Assembly (NCBI RefSeq): GCF_016722965.1
Contig: NZ_JAEQNB010000008.1
Span: forward strand, 124,001-188,000
Source of the DNA: Tumebacillus amylolyticus
GTDB taxonomy: Bacteria; Bacillota; Bacilli; Tumebacillales; Tumebacillaceae
Reading direction: 5' to 3'
Length of the DNA: 64,000 bases
A program made the position numbers and the translations under genes. Position 1 is the stretch's first letter. Every line of letters starts with the position of its first letter. The notes beneath the pieces were generated by a model. That model saw only the letters and a program-made list of their open reading frames with translations. It was not told the DNA's origin and did not search any database. Below are positions 9,491 to 18,209 of the stretch, piece by piece.

Positions 9491-10339
9491 ATGTTGACGG
9501 AAAAAGCCCAAGCGAAAATCAACCTGACCCTCGACGTCCTCCACAAGCGTCCTGACGGCTACCACGAAGTGGAGATGGTGATGCAGACCGTCGATCTGTC
9601 CGACCACCTCCAATTTCAGGAGCGGTCGGACGGGGAGATCGTGCTGACCTGCACCGCACCGTACATACCGCTCGACCAACGAAACCTCGTCTACCAAGCG
9701 GCGCAATTGATGCGGGAGACGTATGGGATCACCAAGGGTCTTCATATTCATATCGAGAAACGAATCCCGGTCGCGGCAGGTCTGGCCGGCGGCTCCAGCG
9801 ATGCGGCGGCGACCCTGCGCGGTCTGAACCGTCTGTGGAGTTTGGGGCTCACGTTGGACCAACTCGCCGAACTCGGGGCCAAGATCGGCTCCGATGTGCC
9901 GTTTTGCATCTACGGCGGCACCGCCATCGCGCGGGGCCGTGGAGAGAAAATCGAGCGTCTGCCAAGCGTCTCCCCAACCTGGGTCGTGCTCGTCAAACCG
10001 CCGATTGCCGTCTCCACCGCAGATGTGTACGGACGTTTGCGTGCCGATGAGATCGAACACCATCCGAGCACAGAAGCGATGGTCGAAGCTCTCCAAACGG
10101 GAGATGTCAAAGTCATTTCGTCGCAGCTCGGCAACGTGCTCGAAGGCGTGACATTTGCGATGTACCCGGAAGTGGAACGATTGAAGCAACAACTTTTGAA
10201 GTTCGGCGCGCAAGGGGCGCTGATGTCGGGCAGCGGTCCGACCCTATTCGCCCTCGTCGAGCGCGAGCAGAAAGCGCTGCGCATCTGCAACGCCCTGCGA
10301 GGCTTCTCACGGGAAGTGTACCTCTGCCGCTTTTTCTAG
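9491..10339 (+). CDS. ispE: 4-diphosphocytidyl-2-C-methyl-D-erythritol kinase
   Basis: 282-residue GHMP kinase of the MEP isoprenoid pathway, phosphorylating CDP-ME at the 2-hydroxyl. Visible motifs are AKINLTLDV at the N-terminus, the ATP-binding [15 protein letters not shown] loop and a C-terminal MSGSGPT glycine motif. I place the start at ATG 9491 ([12 protein letters not shown]) because the family begins this way; an in-frame ATG at 9431 would add 20 unlike residues. AAGGTAGG lies 12 bases upstream. It sits immediately ahead of purR, as in B. subtilis. Confidence 0.94.
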   Translation: MLTEKAQAKINLTLDVLHKRPDGYHEVEMVMQTVDLSDHLQFQERSDGEIVLTCTAPYIPLDQRNLVYQAAQLMRETYGITKGLHIHIEKRIPVAAGLAGGSSDAAATLRGLNRLWSLGLTLDQLAELGAKIGSDVPFCIYGGTAIARGRGEKIERLPSVSPTWVVLVKPPIAVSTADVYGRLRADEIEHHPSTEAMVEALQTGDVKVISSQLGNVLEGVTFAMYPEVERLKQQLLKFGAQGALMSGSGPTLFALVEREQKALRICNALRGFSREVYLCRFF

Positions 10340-10351
10340 AAAGGTTGCCAC

Positions 10352-10396
10352 AAACACGAATCAAATGATATATTCATCGTATTAATGTTCGTGTTT
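10352..10396 (+). promoter_or_regulatory. Candidate PurR operator (PurBox pair) upstream of purR
   Basis: A perfect 9-base inverted repeat, AAACACGAA (10352-10360) and TTCGTGTTT (10388-10396), has its CGAA and TTCG cores 27 bases apart. That geometry fits the paired, inverted PurBoxes known for PurR of Bacillus. A TATATT -10-like box lies between them. This suggests purR autoregulation; it is inferred from pattern only. Confidence 0.6.
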
Positions 10397-10413
10397 TGGA
10401 AGGGGATAGGGTT

Positions 10414-11229
10414 GTGAGTAAAATGCGACGCAGTGAACGCATCGTCCGGCTGACGCAGATCCTCCTGGAACAACCTCATCGTGTGTTGTCGTTGACCGAG
10501 ATGGCGGACAAGCTCGCGTCCGCCAAGTCCTCGCTGAGTGAAGACTTGGCGATCATCCGCGAAGTGATGGAAGCGGAGGGACTCGGGACGTTGGAGACTC
10601 AGGCAGGCGCGTCCGGCGGCGTGCGTTACGTGCCGGGGTTGCGAGACGACTTGGCGGAGGAATTTCTCCAAGACGTGGCGCAGAACCTGAGTGCGGGGGA
10701 TCGCATTTTGCCGGGCGGCTTCCTTTATATGTCGGACGTGTTGTTGCGGCCTCATGTGTTGGACATGGCGGGCAAGATGTTTGCGTCCCGGTTCAGAGAA
10801 TCGGGCGCCGAGTACGTCGTGACCGTGGAGACCAAGGGGATTCCGCTGGCCGTTTCGACGGCGAAGTACCTCAATGTGCCGATGGTCGTCGTGCGCCGTG
10901 ACCACAAAGTCACGGAAGGTTCGGCGGTTTCCATCAACTACGTGTCGGGGTCGAGACGCATCCAGACGATGTCGCTCTCCCGCCGTTCGTTGCCGGAGAA
11001 AACCAAAGTCCTGATCGTCGACGATTTCATGAAGGCCGGCGGCACCGCGAAAGCACTCGCCGACCTCATGCGCGAGTTTCAGGTTGAAGTGGTCGGCGTG
11101 GGCGTGTTCATGTCCACCGTTGATCCGGAAGACAAGATGATTGACAACTACGTCTCGCTGGCGACGCTCACCGAGATGAACGAAGCGACCCGCCAAGTGG
11201 CCATCGAGCCCGGGACGTACTTTGCATAG
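10414..11229 (+). CDS. purR: Purine operon repressor
   Basis: 271-residue transcription factor: a winged-helix N-terminal domain (about 1-75) fused to a phosphoribosyltransferase-like domain with the PRPP motif [13 protein letters not shown] near residue 205. In Bacillus it represses purine genes and PRPP releases it from DNA. The start is GTG at 10414 with AAGGGGATAGGG upstream; the TTG at 10396 lies inside the operator and is rejected. It is 14 bases from ridA, the standard purR-ridA arrangement. Confidence 0.94.
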   Translation: MSKMRRSERIVRLTQILLEQPHRVLSLTEMADKLASAKSSLSEDLAIIREVMEAEGLGTLETQAGASGGVRYVPGLRDDLAEEFLQDVAQNLSAGDRILPGGFLYMSDVLLRPHVLDMAGKMFASRFRESGAEYVVTVETKGIPLAVSTAKYLNVPMVVVRRDHKVTEGSAVSINYVSGSRRIQTMSLSRRSLPEKTKVLIVDDFMKAGGTAKALADLMREFQVEVVGVGVFMSTVDPEDKMIDNYVSLATLTEMNEATRQVAIEPGTYFA

Positions 11230-11243
11230 GAGGTTTTTGTAAA

Positions 11244-11624
11244 ATGGAAAAGCAAATCATCGCCACCACCAACGCACCGGCCGCAATCGGTCCGTACAGC
11301 CAAGCCATCAAAGCGGGCAACATGATCTTCACCTCGGGTCAGATCCCGCTCTTGCCGAACGGCGAGCTGCTGACCGGCTCGATCCAAGAGCAAACCCACC
11401 AAGTGTTCAAAAACCTGCAAGCGGTGCTGGCCGAAGCGGGTTCCTCGCTGAACGACGTGGTCAAAGCGACCGTGTTCATCGCGGACATGAACCAATTCGG
11501 CGAGATCAACGAAGTGTACGCACAGTACTTCGGCGATCACCGCCCGGCGCGTTCCACCGTGCAAGTCGCTCGTCTGCCGAAAGATGTCGGCGTCGAGATC
11601 GACCTCGTAGCAGTCACGAAGTAA
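11244..11624 (+). CDS. ridA: RidA/YabJ family enamine/imine deaminase
   Basis: 126 residues of the RidA (YjgF/YER057c) family, which hydrolyses reactive 2-aminoacrylate-type enamines made by PLP enzymes. The family arginine is in [11 protein letters not shown], and GPYSQAIK and FTSGQIP are signature segments. AGGAGG lies about 10 bases before the ATG. It is probably cotranscribed with purR and ends in a strong hairpin. Confidence 0.95.
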   Translation: MEKQIIATTNAPAAIGPYSQAIKAGNMIFTSGQIPLLPNGELLTGSIQEQTHQVFKNLQAVLAEAGSSLNDVVKATVFIADMNQFGEINEVYAQYFGDHRPARSTVQVARLPKDVGVEIDLVAVTK

Positions 11625-11631
11625 TCGCGAA

Positions 11632-11665
11632 GACGCGGCCCTGATAAGGGCCGCGTCTTTTTTTA
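11632..11665 (+). terminator. Intrinsic terminator after ridA
   Basis: AGACGCGGCCCT / AGGGCCGCGTCT 12-bp stem with a GATA loop and a T7 run. Confidence 0.93.
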
Positions 11666-11802
11666 TTACCGCGCTACAGTGAATGCGAAAAAAATTTTAT
11701 CAAATTATGCTGAATATGCTGACATTAAGTGCTGAATTGTGCTATTATAAGATTAAGTTAGGCAACACGTACAAACATAAATGGGTGAAGAGGTGAATCG
11801 TG

Positions 11803-12087
11803 ATGCAAATCACAGATGTTAGACTTCGTAAAATGAATACTGAAGGTCGTATGAAAGCAATCGCTTCGATCACGATCGACAATGAGTTCGTCGTTCATGA
11901 CATTCGCGTCATCGACGGCAACAACGGGATGTTTGTTGCAATGCCGAGCAAACGCACTCCGGACGGCGAGTTCCGCGACATCGCGCACCCGATCTCGTCC
12001 GAAACCCGTCAGAAGATCCAAGACGCGGTCCTCGACGTCTTCAACAAAACCGAAGACGTAGAAGAGGAAGAAGCAACCATCGCGTAA
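11803..12087 (+). CDS. spoVG: SpoVG septation/RNA-binding regulator
   Basis: 94-residue SpoVG, a small nucleic-acid-binding protein affecting asymmetric septation and many post-transcriptional targets. The core [20 protein letters not shown] and [13 protein letters not shown] is almost identical to B. subtilis; the tail is acidic ([11 protein letters not shown]). ATG at 11803 is chosen over the adjacent GTG at 11800; AAGAGGTGA is the ribosome site. The upstream 100 bases are very AT-rich and contain GCTGAAT twice (11709 and 11731), which resembles a sigma-H -10 element; sigma-H drives spoVG in Bacillus. Confidence 0.95.
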   Translation: MQITDVRLRKMNTEGRMKAIASITIDNEFVVHDIRVIDGNNGMFVAMPSKRTPDGEFRDIAHPISSETRQKIQDAVLDVFNKTEDVEEEEATIA

Positions 12088-12106
12088 CTTAAATACGTAT
12101 GCTACA

Positions 12107-12146
12107 TCTGAACTCGGACATGCCCCCCCGCTTGAACGAGTTCAGA
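12107..12146 (+). other. Extra hairpin in the spoVG 3' untranslated region
   Basis: A perfect 10-base inverted repeat (TCTGAACTCG ... CGAGTTCAGA) encloses a 20-base loop containing seven consecutive C residues. It stands directly ahead of a second, classical terminator hairpin. It has no T-run of its own, so it is probably a separate RNA structure. Confidence 0.5.
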
Positions 12147-12150
12147 GTGA

Positions 12151-12187
12151 AGACCACCGGCTTGGGCGCCGGTGGTCTTTTTTATTT
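12151..12187 (+). terminator. Intrinsic terminator after spoVG
   Basis: AGACCACCGGC / GCCGGTGGTCT stem with a T-rich tail. Confidence 0.92.
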
Positions 12188-12384
12188 GGGTGGGATTGAA
12201 TATAATTGGTGGAAATTGGTTTTGGGGTGCGATAGGGTGAGTGAATGATGGAAACGAGGGGTCATAGCCCTGGCAGTCGGAAGTGACTTTTACGTGCGCG
12301 ACAAAAATTCGTTGATTATCGATGCGGCAGAGTATTTTGTCGAGCTGACGAGGGAATAGGGACTTATGAGGGGGTACATCGCAC

Positions 12385-13330
12385 GTGAAGCAGCCAGATG
12401 AGCATGAGGTTTGGCGGTCCTACGCAACGGGGATTTTGTCTGGCGGAGCTCCCTTGAAGACAGATGAATTTTCGGAGCTTTTAGAGTGCTACTGTCGGGA
12501 AAAAAGCATCGTCTTGGAAGCGGTCTGGGTGCAACTGCTCAAGCAGAACCGTTTGAACCAAGACCAGCTTCAAGAACTACAACAAAAGACCACAGACAGC
12601 CGTGAGATTCAAAAACAACTGCTCCTCCTGCACATGGGGGAAAACGTGAATCAGAAAAACCCCCTCACCCGAGAGGACGTCCAAAAACTTCTACAGGTAC
12701 GAGGGTACGCCCTTTTACAAAAGGCTCTTTTACAAGACCTCGTTACTACGGAAGCTCTTGAGGAGTTCCGACTGCCGCTCGCGGGTGAGAAAGACAAGAA
12801 GCACTTGGAGCGACTTTTTGACTTTATGAATAATAGTGCCATACAGTATGTAGATGATGGTGCACAGAGTATTCTTAAGTCAGGTATCGATGTTCTCATT
12901 GGCAAAAAAAAGACCTGACTTCGGGAAGGGATTCTATGTAACAAACGACCTCTCTCACAAGCTGTGGTTTGGGCACAAAGAAAAGGCAAGGAAGACGGAC
13001 AGCCATTCGGGGTTATTCTGAAGTTTACAGTTACGGAAAAGTGAAAAGGAGCTAATGCAGTTCAAGGGTAAATACTTCATGGGGCCAACCGGTGAATGGG
13101 AACAATTCGTGGCAAGTAGCCGTGTTGGTGATATGTACAGCACTTTCCCAGGGTTTGATTACTATGAAGGTCCAATATATGTTGATGTATCTGTCGGAAT
13201 GGAGAGATGGCGCCTCCATGGTTGCTTCAGGCCATCAGATGGCAATCCGATCGCAACGCATGGCAAACTGGCTGTTTATGCATATCGATGGTTTTGCTTG
13301 GTCGGATGGGTTCGTGGGACAAGACTAAAC
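12385..13330 (+). pseudogene. Frameshifted toxin-like gene with DUF3990-type domain
   Basis: The intact leading frame (GTG 12385 to stop 12918, 177 residues) is a charged helical region that ends ...SILKSGIDVLIGKKK-T. Reading one base fewer in the A8 tract at 12904-12911 continues it as KKRPDFGKGFYVTND, the hallmark of DUF3990/ART-like toxin domains. Further on, another frame gives QAVVWAQRKGKEDGQPFGV then ILKFTVTEK (about 12950-13038), and the frame holding ATG 13055 gives FKGKYFMGPTGEWEQFVASSR and DYYEGPI, which are the next conserved blocks of that fold. At least three frame changes therefore separate one recognisable domain, so the gene looks decayed. The region is less GC-rich than its flanks. 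The 177-residue part could still be expressed; its function is unknown. Confidence 0.55.
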
Positions 13331-13348
13331 AGGAAAGGAAGAAGCGTC

Positions 13349-13615
13349 TTGAAATTCGTATTTGAAACAAATGAGAGATCCTATCGTTTCTGTCTAAAAA
13401 TCGTTGAGGAAATGATAACTTCTTTTGGAATCTCCCAAGAGGAAGCATTGGGACGACTGAATCGGGCATGGGTAAGTTTACCGTTTGTAGAGGAACTTGA
13501 CCTCCGGTACCATCAGGACACCGACGAATTGGCGTATGACATCTACTACGGAAGTCAATCCCAATGGTGGAACCGAGAAGGCGACCCGACCCTCCACCCA
13601 CTGCTGTACCCCTAA
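13349..13615 (+). CDS. Orphan immunity-like protein, copy 1
   Basis: 88 residues if started at TTG 13349, which has AGGAAAGGAAG just upstream and gives exactly the length of copy 2. An in-frame upstream ATG (13055) exists but belongs to the toxin remnant. The body is helical (FETNERSYRFCLKIVEEM, FGISQEEALGRLNRAW), then DLRYHQDTDELAYDIYYG and the closing block QWWNREGDPTLHP. I do not know a named function for this family; repeated copies beside a decayed toxin suggest immunity proteins. A hairpin terminator follows. Confidence 0.6.
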   Translation: MKFVFETNERSYRFCLKIVEEMITSFGISQEEALGRLNRAWVSLPFVEELDLRYHQDTDELAYDIYYGSQSQWWNREGDPTLHPLLYP

Positions 13616-13626
13616 GCCCTATTAAT

Positions 13627-13667
13627 AAAACCGAGCCTGGCGGCACCCTGTTTGGTCTCGGTTTTTT
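13627..13667 (+). terminator. Intrinsic terminator after copy 1
   Basis: AAAACCGAG / CTCGGTTTT stem with an 18-20 base loop and a T-run. Confidence 0.75.
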
Positions 13668-13781
13668 GTATATTTTACGGGAGATAAAGCACAAGGAAGA
13701 GTTAAAGTAAGGGCTGTAGAAAAGCGTCCATTCAATGGTTGTAGAAGGTCGTTTTTTCGTACAGAAAAAGGACGGAACTAC

Positions 13782-14048
13782 ATGAACTTCACATTTGAGA
13801 CAAACGAGAGATCTCACAACTTCTGCTTGCTTATCGTTGAGAAGATGATCAAATACTTCGGAATCTCCCAAGTAGAAGCCCTTGGCCGAGTCAATGGGGC
13901 TTGGTCACGAGACAAGTTTGTAGAACCACTCGACCTTCGCTACCACGAAGACACAGAGTACTGGGCATACGAACTGTACTACGGAACTCACTCCGAATGG
14001 TGGAACCGTGAAGGCGACCCCACCCTCCGACCACTTCCCTACCCCTGA
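13782..14048 (+). CDS. Orphan immunity-like protein, copy 2
   Basis: 88 residues from ATG 13782, preceded by AAAGGACGGAAC. It starts MNFTFETNERSHNFC and ends EWWNREGDPTLRPLPYP. It shares long identical stretches with copies 1 and 4, including at DNA level, so the copies arose by recent local duplication. It is probably cytoplasmic; no signal peptide or membrane segment is seen. Confidence 0.75.
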   Translation: MNFTFETNERSHNFCLLIVEKMIKYFGISQVEALGRVNGAWSRDKFVEPLDLRYHEDTEYWAYELYYGTHSEWWNREGDPTLRPLPYP

Positions 14049-14070
14049 GCGAACTAATCCTCTCCATGAA

Positions 14071-14116
14071 GCGAAGAGAGAAACGCTTCGCTCACTCGTT
14101 GAGCGGAGTCTTTTTG
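14071..14116 (+). terminator. Possible terminator after copy 2
   Basis: Two adjoining hairpins (GCGAAG/CTTCGC and CGCTCA/TGAGCG) followed by TCTTTTTG. Moderate support. Confidence 0.45.
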
Positions 14117-14180
14117 ATTGGAATTTATTTGTATATAATTTGATAGTGTCGAAGCGTGTTAGCGAGGAGGGGATACTTGT

Positions 14181-14876
14181 TTGGCTGCTTTGGAGAGTTG
14201 CTTGCGGGAGAAGGAGTATGAGAGGGCCCGCGAGATTGCGTTACAGATGGGGACTGAGGAATTAACGGAGGAATTGCAACGAATTGCTTTCGATCTGGAG
14301 TGGTTGGATCCTTACGGGTTTGTTTGCTATCTCATCGCGAAGCAAAAGCAAGAGAGCAGCGACTTGCACATTGTGGCGTGGACGTTGTTGGTCTGTGGCT
14401 TGAACCATACGGAGGACGCTTATTTGAAGGCGTACTACCATGCGAAAAAAGCGATAGAACTCGACCCTGTCGACGGAACGAACAACGAAATGATGTTGAT
14501 GCTCTATCAAGTGCCCGGCTCGCTCGTTTCCCGAGAGGAAGCAGTGGAAGCATTGAATCGACTTCTGGCGTACGACTCGAAAAACAAAGCGGCTCATACC
14601 TTCATGAGATTGTATCCCGATTTCCACCATCGCAAGCGTCTGCATCTCACAGGGCAGAGAAAGTTGTTCGAAGTCTCGATGACTGCCCTTGTGTTACTCT
14701 TTTGTATCATGCCGACCTTGGACCATCTATGGCGGTGTTTGGTGATCGTGTTGTGCGGTGTCATTTTTATTTTACGAGAAAAGCTGGTGCCGAAAAAAGT
14801 ACGTCCTTACTTGTTCGGGGTACTCTTCGTCATCTTGTTGTTGACGGTCGATTTGTCCGGGGTTCCCGGAAGATAG
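14181..14876 (+). CDS. Helical-repeat protein with C-terminal membrane segments, possible immunity protein
   Basis: 231 residues from TTG 14181 behind GCGAGGAGGGGA. Residues 1-140 are alpha-helical and TPR-like (YHAKKAIELDPVDG, LNRLLAYDSKNKAAHTFM). This part recalls, from memory, small helical proteins often found beside Firmicutes polymorphic toxins. Residues about 165-225 form two or three hydrophobic helices and end in a short tail, so the protein should be membrane bound. It lies between copies 2 and 3 of the orphan immunity-like family. Function unproven. Confidence 0.55.
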   Translation: MAALESCLREKEYERAREIALQMGTEELTEELQRIAFDLEWLDPYGFVCYLIAKQKQESSDLHIVAWTLLVCGLNHTEDAYLKAYYHAKKAIELDPVDGTNNEMMLMLYQVPGSLVSREEAVEALNRLLAYDSKNKAAHTFMRLYPDFHHRKRLHLTGQRKLFEVSMTALVLLFCIMPTLDHLWRCLVIVLCGVIFILREKLVPKKVRPYLFGVLFVILLLTVDLSGVPGR

Positions 14877-14964
14877 GGGAGTCTCATGAAATAACTAAGA
14901 ATCTTTCACGGGGACGGATCGTCCCAAGTTTTTGGCAGGTCAGGATTGAGAGGAGGAATGTAGG

Positions 14965-15513
14965 ATGAAAGACATCGCCTTTTCATTCGAGACCAGCGAT
15001 GAAGCTTATGAATTTTGCAAGGAAATCGTCGAGTATATGATCAGAAAGTTTGGAATTACCAAGGAAGAAAGTGTGGGTAGAATCAATGAAGAATTCATGA
15101 ACAATGATTTCATTGACGAAGATGATCTTCGGTTCCATGAGTCAGATAAGTATTGGGCTCACTTGATTTATTATGGGCATAACTCATTATGGTGGAGACG
15201 TGAAGGAGACCCCACTCTCAAGCCGGTACCTTACCATGGCACCCACATGAACTTCACATTCAAAACAAACGAGCGATCCCATGAATTCTGCGTGGAGATC
15301 GTCATGGAAATGGTCACTTCCTTCGGAATCTCTCAAGAGGAAGCCTTGGGCCGAGTCAATCGAGCTTGGTCACGAGGACCTTTTGTAGAGGAACTCGACC
15401 TCCGCTACCACGAAGACACAGACTACTGGGCCTACCAACTCTACTACGGAAATTCCTCCGAATGTTGGAACCGTGAAGGCGACCCCACCCTCCGCCCCCT
15501 GCCCTACCCCTAA
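14965..15513 (+). CDS. Tandem fusion of two orphan immunity-like domains (copies 3 and 4)
   Basis: 182 residues. Domain 1 (residues 1-92) opens MKDIAFSFETSDEAYEFC and is the most divergent copy; a linker HGTH joins it to domain 2 (residues 95-182), which begins MNFTFKTNERSHEFC and closes NREGDPTLRPLPYP. Domain 2 has its own internal ATG at 15247, so an independent short product is possible. Domain 2 is closest to copies 1 and 2, consistent with unequal exchange between tandem genes. GAGAGGAGGAATG supplies the ribosome site of the full frame. Confidence 0.75.
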   Translation: MKDIAFSFETSDEAYEFCKEIVEYMIRKFGITKEESVGRINEEFMNNDFIDEDDLRFHESDKYWAHLIYYGHNSLWWRREGDPTLKPVPYHGTHMNFTFKTNERSHEFCVEIVMEMVTSFGISQEEALGRVNRAWSRGPFVEELDLRYHEDTDYWAYQLYYGNSSECWNREGDPTLRPLPYP

Positions 15514-15526
15514 TTTCCCCCAAAAA

Positions 15527-15562
15527 ACGAGCCCTCGGCACCCCGCCTCGGCTCGTTTTTTT
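15527..15562 (+). terminator. Intrinsic terminator closing the immunity-like island
   Basis: ACGAGCC / GGCTCGT stem and a T7 run. Confidence 0.85.
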
Positions 15563-15612
15563 GCATAAATCTCCTGATTTCTCACATCTTTTTCACATTC
15601 CTGTGACATCGG

Positions 15613-15641
15613 TTGAAATGACTATTCCTTTAAGATATAGT
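15613..15641 (+). promoter_or_regulatory. Sigma-A type promoter for glmU-prs
   Basis: TTGAAA at 15613-15618 and TATAGT at 15636-15641 are separated by 17 bases, about 70 bases before glmU. Confidence 0.65.
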
Positions 15642-15712
15642 GTGATAGGGAAACTACTCAAAACTGTATACTTTCTTCCTATAGATGAAGGAAACTGGAC
15701 AGGAGGATGATT

Positions 15713-17098
15713 ATGGCAGGGACCTTTGCGGTTGTTCTGGCAGCTGGTCAGGGCACTCGGATGAAATCCAACACGCACAAGATTCTGCACGAGATCTGCG
15801 GGAAGCCGATGATCCAGCACATTCTGGACACGCTGACCGAGACCGGCGTCGACCGGCAGATCGTCGTCGTCGGCAAACTTCGCGAGCAAGTCATGACCGC
15901 CCTCGGCGATCTCGAATACGCGGTGCAGGACGAACAACTTGGCACGGCACACGCCGTGATGATGGCGTCTTCGCAACTTCAAGGCTTGGAGGGCACCACG
16001 CTGATCTGCGCAGGTGACACTCCGATCATTCGAAGCGAAACTCTTCGCGCGATGCAAGAACACCACATCGCACAGGGCGCGGCCGTCACCGTTCTCACAG
16101 CGGTTGTCGACAACCCGTTTGGCCTCGGCCGGATCGTTCGCGACGAAGCGGGCAACGTCCTGCGCATCGTCGAGGAGAAGGACGCCAGTGCAGACGAGCG
16201 TCAAATCCGCGAAATCAATTCCTCCGTCTACCTCTTCGACAACGCTCTCCTCTGGGATGCGCTGTCCAAGATTGATAACAACAATGCCCAAGGTGAATAC
16301 TACCTGACAGATTGCCTCGAAGTTCTCCGCGGTGCCGGACACAAAGTCACGGCGTTTATCACCGGCGAACCCAAGGAAATCCAAGGCATCAACAACCGTG
16401 CGCAACTCGCGGTTGCAAACGCGATCATTCGCGAACGCATCGCCGAGAAGCACATGATGAACGGCGTCACGATGATCGACCCGAACAACACCTACATTGA
16501 TGTAGATGTTGTCATCGGCAACGACACCGTCCTCCTGCCGGGCACCGTGCTCGAAGGCAAGACCGTCATCGGCTCCGGCTGTGTGGTCGGCCCGAACTCG
16601 CACTTGTCCAACGCAGTCGTCGGCGACGATGTCGAGATCAAGCATTCGGTTCTCTCCGACTGCATCGTCGAAACGGGTGCCACCGTCGGCCCGTTTGCGT
16701 ACCTCCGCCCGAAAGCTCATATCGGCGCAGGCGCGAAAATCGGCGACTTCGTCGAGATCAAAAACGCCAAGATCGGCGCCGGCACCAAAGTCTCGCATCT
16801 GTCCTACATCGGCGACGCCGAGTTTGGCGAGAACATCAACGTCGGATGCGGCACGATCACCGTCAACTACGACGGCTTCCACAAACACAAGACCATCGTC
16901 GGCGACAACACGTTTGTCGGCTGCAACTCGAACCTCGTGGCTCCGATCACCATCGGAAGCGATGCGTATGTTGCTGCCGGTTCCACCGTCACCGACAACG
17001 TCCCGGACGGCGCACTGGCAGTAGCCCGTGAGCGCCAGACGACCAAGGAAGGCTATACCGAAAAATTGAAAACCCGCTTGCGGGATCAAAAAGAGTAG
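15713..17098 (+). CDS. glmU: Bifunctional GlmU: glucosamine-1-phosphate acetyltransferase and uridylyltransferase
   Basis: 461 residues making UDP-GlcNAc for peptidoglycan and teichoic acids. The N-terminal pyrophosphorylase domain shows [21 protein letters not shown] and GEYYLTD. The C-terminal left-handed beta-helix holds the hexapeptide repeats and the acetyltransferase segment PFAYLRP...[12 protein letters not shown]...NYDG. ATG 15713 is chosen because AGGAGG ends 6 bases before it; the in-frame ATG at 15707 is too close. Position before prs is the Bacillus arrangement. Confidence 0.96.
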   Translation: MAGTFAVVLAAGQGTRMKSNTHKILHEICGKPMIQHILDTLTETGVDRQIVVVGKLREQVMTALGDLEYAVQDEQLGTAHAVMMASSQLQGLEGTTLICAGDTPIIRSETLRAMQEHHIAQGAAVTVLTAVVDNPFGLGRIVRDEAGNVLRIVEEKDASADERQIREINSSVYLFDNALLWDALSKIDNNNAQGEYYLTDCLEVLRGAGHKVTAFITGEPKEIQGINNRAQLAVANAIIRERIAEKHMMNGVTMIDPNNTYIDVDVVIGNDTVLLPGTVLEGKTVIGSGCVVGPNSHLSNAVVGDDVEIKHSVLSDCIVETGATVGPFAYLRPKAHIGAGAKIGDFVEIKNAKIGAGTKVSHLSYIGDAEFGENINVGCGTITVNYDGFHKHKTIVGDNTFVGCNSNLVAPITIGSDAYVAAGSTVTDNVPDGALAVARERQTTKEGYTEKLKTRLRDQKE

Positions 17099-17117
17099 TA
17101 AGGAGCTTGCAGCGAAA

Positions 17118-18077
17118 ATGGGATACAGCGACGCGAAGTTGAAGATCTTCTCTGGCAATGCGAACCCGGAACTGGCAAAAGAAATCGCCGACCACGTAGG
17201 TGTGCCGCTTGGCAACGCAAGCGTGATTCGTTTTAGCGACGGCGAAATTCGCATCAAGATCACCGAAAGCGTTCGTGGCTGCGACGTCTACGTCGTTCAA
17301 CCGACCTCGAACCCCGCCAATGAACACCTGATGGAGCTCTTGATCATGATCGACGCTCTCAAACGCGCGTCGGCGAAGTCGATCAACGTGGTGATTCCGT
17401 ACTACGGCTATGCACGCCAAGACCGCAAAGCCCGCGCACGCGAACCGATCACCGCGAAATTGGTGGCAGACCTGCTCTCCACCGCAGGTGCCGGCCGTGT
17501 GATTACGATGGACCTGCACGCAGGTCAAATTCAGGGCTTTTTCAACATCCCGGTTGATCACTTGCTCGGGGAGAAGATTCTCTCCGACTACTTTGCACAC
17601 AAAGGCTTGGAAGACATCGTCATCGTCTCCCCGGACATGGGCGGCGTCTCGCGCGCTCGCGGCATGGCGGAACGTCTGGGCGCAACGATTGCGATCATCG
17701 ACAAGCGTCGTCCGGAACCGAACGTCTCCGAAGTCATGAACGTCATCGGCAAGATTCGCGGCAAAACCGCGATCATGATCGACGACATGATCGACACCGG
17801 CGGTACGATCGTCCAAGGCGCGAAGTACCTCATCGAGAACGGTTGCACCGAAGTGTACGCTTGCTGCACCCATCCGGTGCTCTCCGGCCCGGCGATGACC
17901 CGTCTGCAAGACTCCGTGATCAAGGAAGTCGTCGTCACCAACTCGATCAAAGTCGACGATGAAAAGCGTGAGGGCTGCACGAAACTCACCACGCTCTCCA
18001 TCGCTCCGCTGATCGGGGACGCGATCATCCGCATCCACGAAGAAGAGTCGGTCTCCACCCTGTTTGACAAGGAATAG
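17118..18077 (+). CDS. prs: Ribose-phosphate pyrophosphokinase
   Basis: 319-residue class I PRPP synthetase, transferring pyrophosphate from ATP to ribose-5-phosphate. Motifs: the flexible loop [17 protein letters not shown], the metal/ribose site [15 protein letters not shown] and the PRPP loop [13 protein letters not shown]. It lies 19 bases after glmU and supplies PRPP, the effector of PurR encoded upstream. It ends in a hairpin terminator. Confidence 0.97.
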   Translation: MGYSDAKLKIFSGNANPELAKEIADHVGVPLGNASVIRFSDGEIRIKITESVRGCDVYVVQPTSNPANEHLMELLIMIDALKRASAKSINVVIPYYGYARQDRKARAREPITAKLVADLLSTAGAGRVITMDLHAGQIQGFFNIPVDHLLGEKILSDYFAHKGLEDIVIVSPDMGGVSRARGMAERLGATIAIIDKRRPEPNVSEVMNVIGKIRGKTAIMIDDMIDTGGTIVQGAKYLIENGCTEVYACCTHPVLSGPAMTRLQDSVIKEVVVTNSIKVDDEKREGCTKLTTLSIAPLIGDAIIRIHEEESVSTLFDKE

Positions 18078-18087
18078 TTTGAAAAAG

Positions 18088-18125
18088 AGCATGCACACGC
18101 CATGAGCGGGTGCATGCTTTTTTTC
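18088..18125 (+). terminator. Intrinsic terminator after prs
   Basis: AGCATGCAC / GTGCATGCT stem with a T-run. Confidence 0.9.
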
Positions 18126-18134
18126 ACCCTCTTG

Positions 18135-18159
18135 GTGTAAAAACCACAATTTTGGGTAT
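18135..18159 (+). promoter_or_regulatory. Sigma-B-like promoter upstream of ctc
   Basis: GTGTAA (18135-18140), 13 bases, then GGGTAT (18154-18159) differs from the general-stress consensus GTTTAA-N12-14-GGGWAW at one position. The ctc gene is a classical sigma-B target in B. subtilis. Whether this organism has sigma-B cannot be seen here. Confidence 0.45.
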
Positions 18160-18209
18160 CCTGACCAAGTATGAGCACACAGAACGCACTACGGGAGGGA
18201 CCCTCACTT

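Noticed and set aside
12255..12358. 27-codon open run (GSDFYVRDKNSL ... VELTRE) before the toxin pseudogene
   Set aside because: No start codon and bounded by stops; perhaps gene debris, but no recognisable family.
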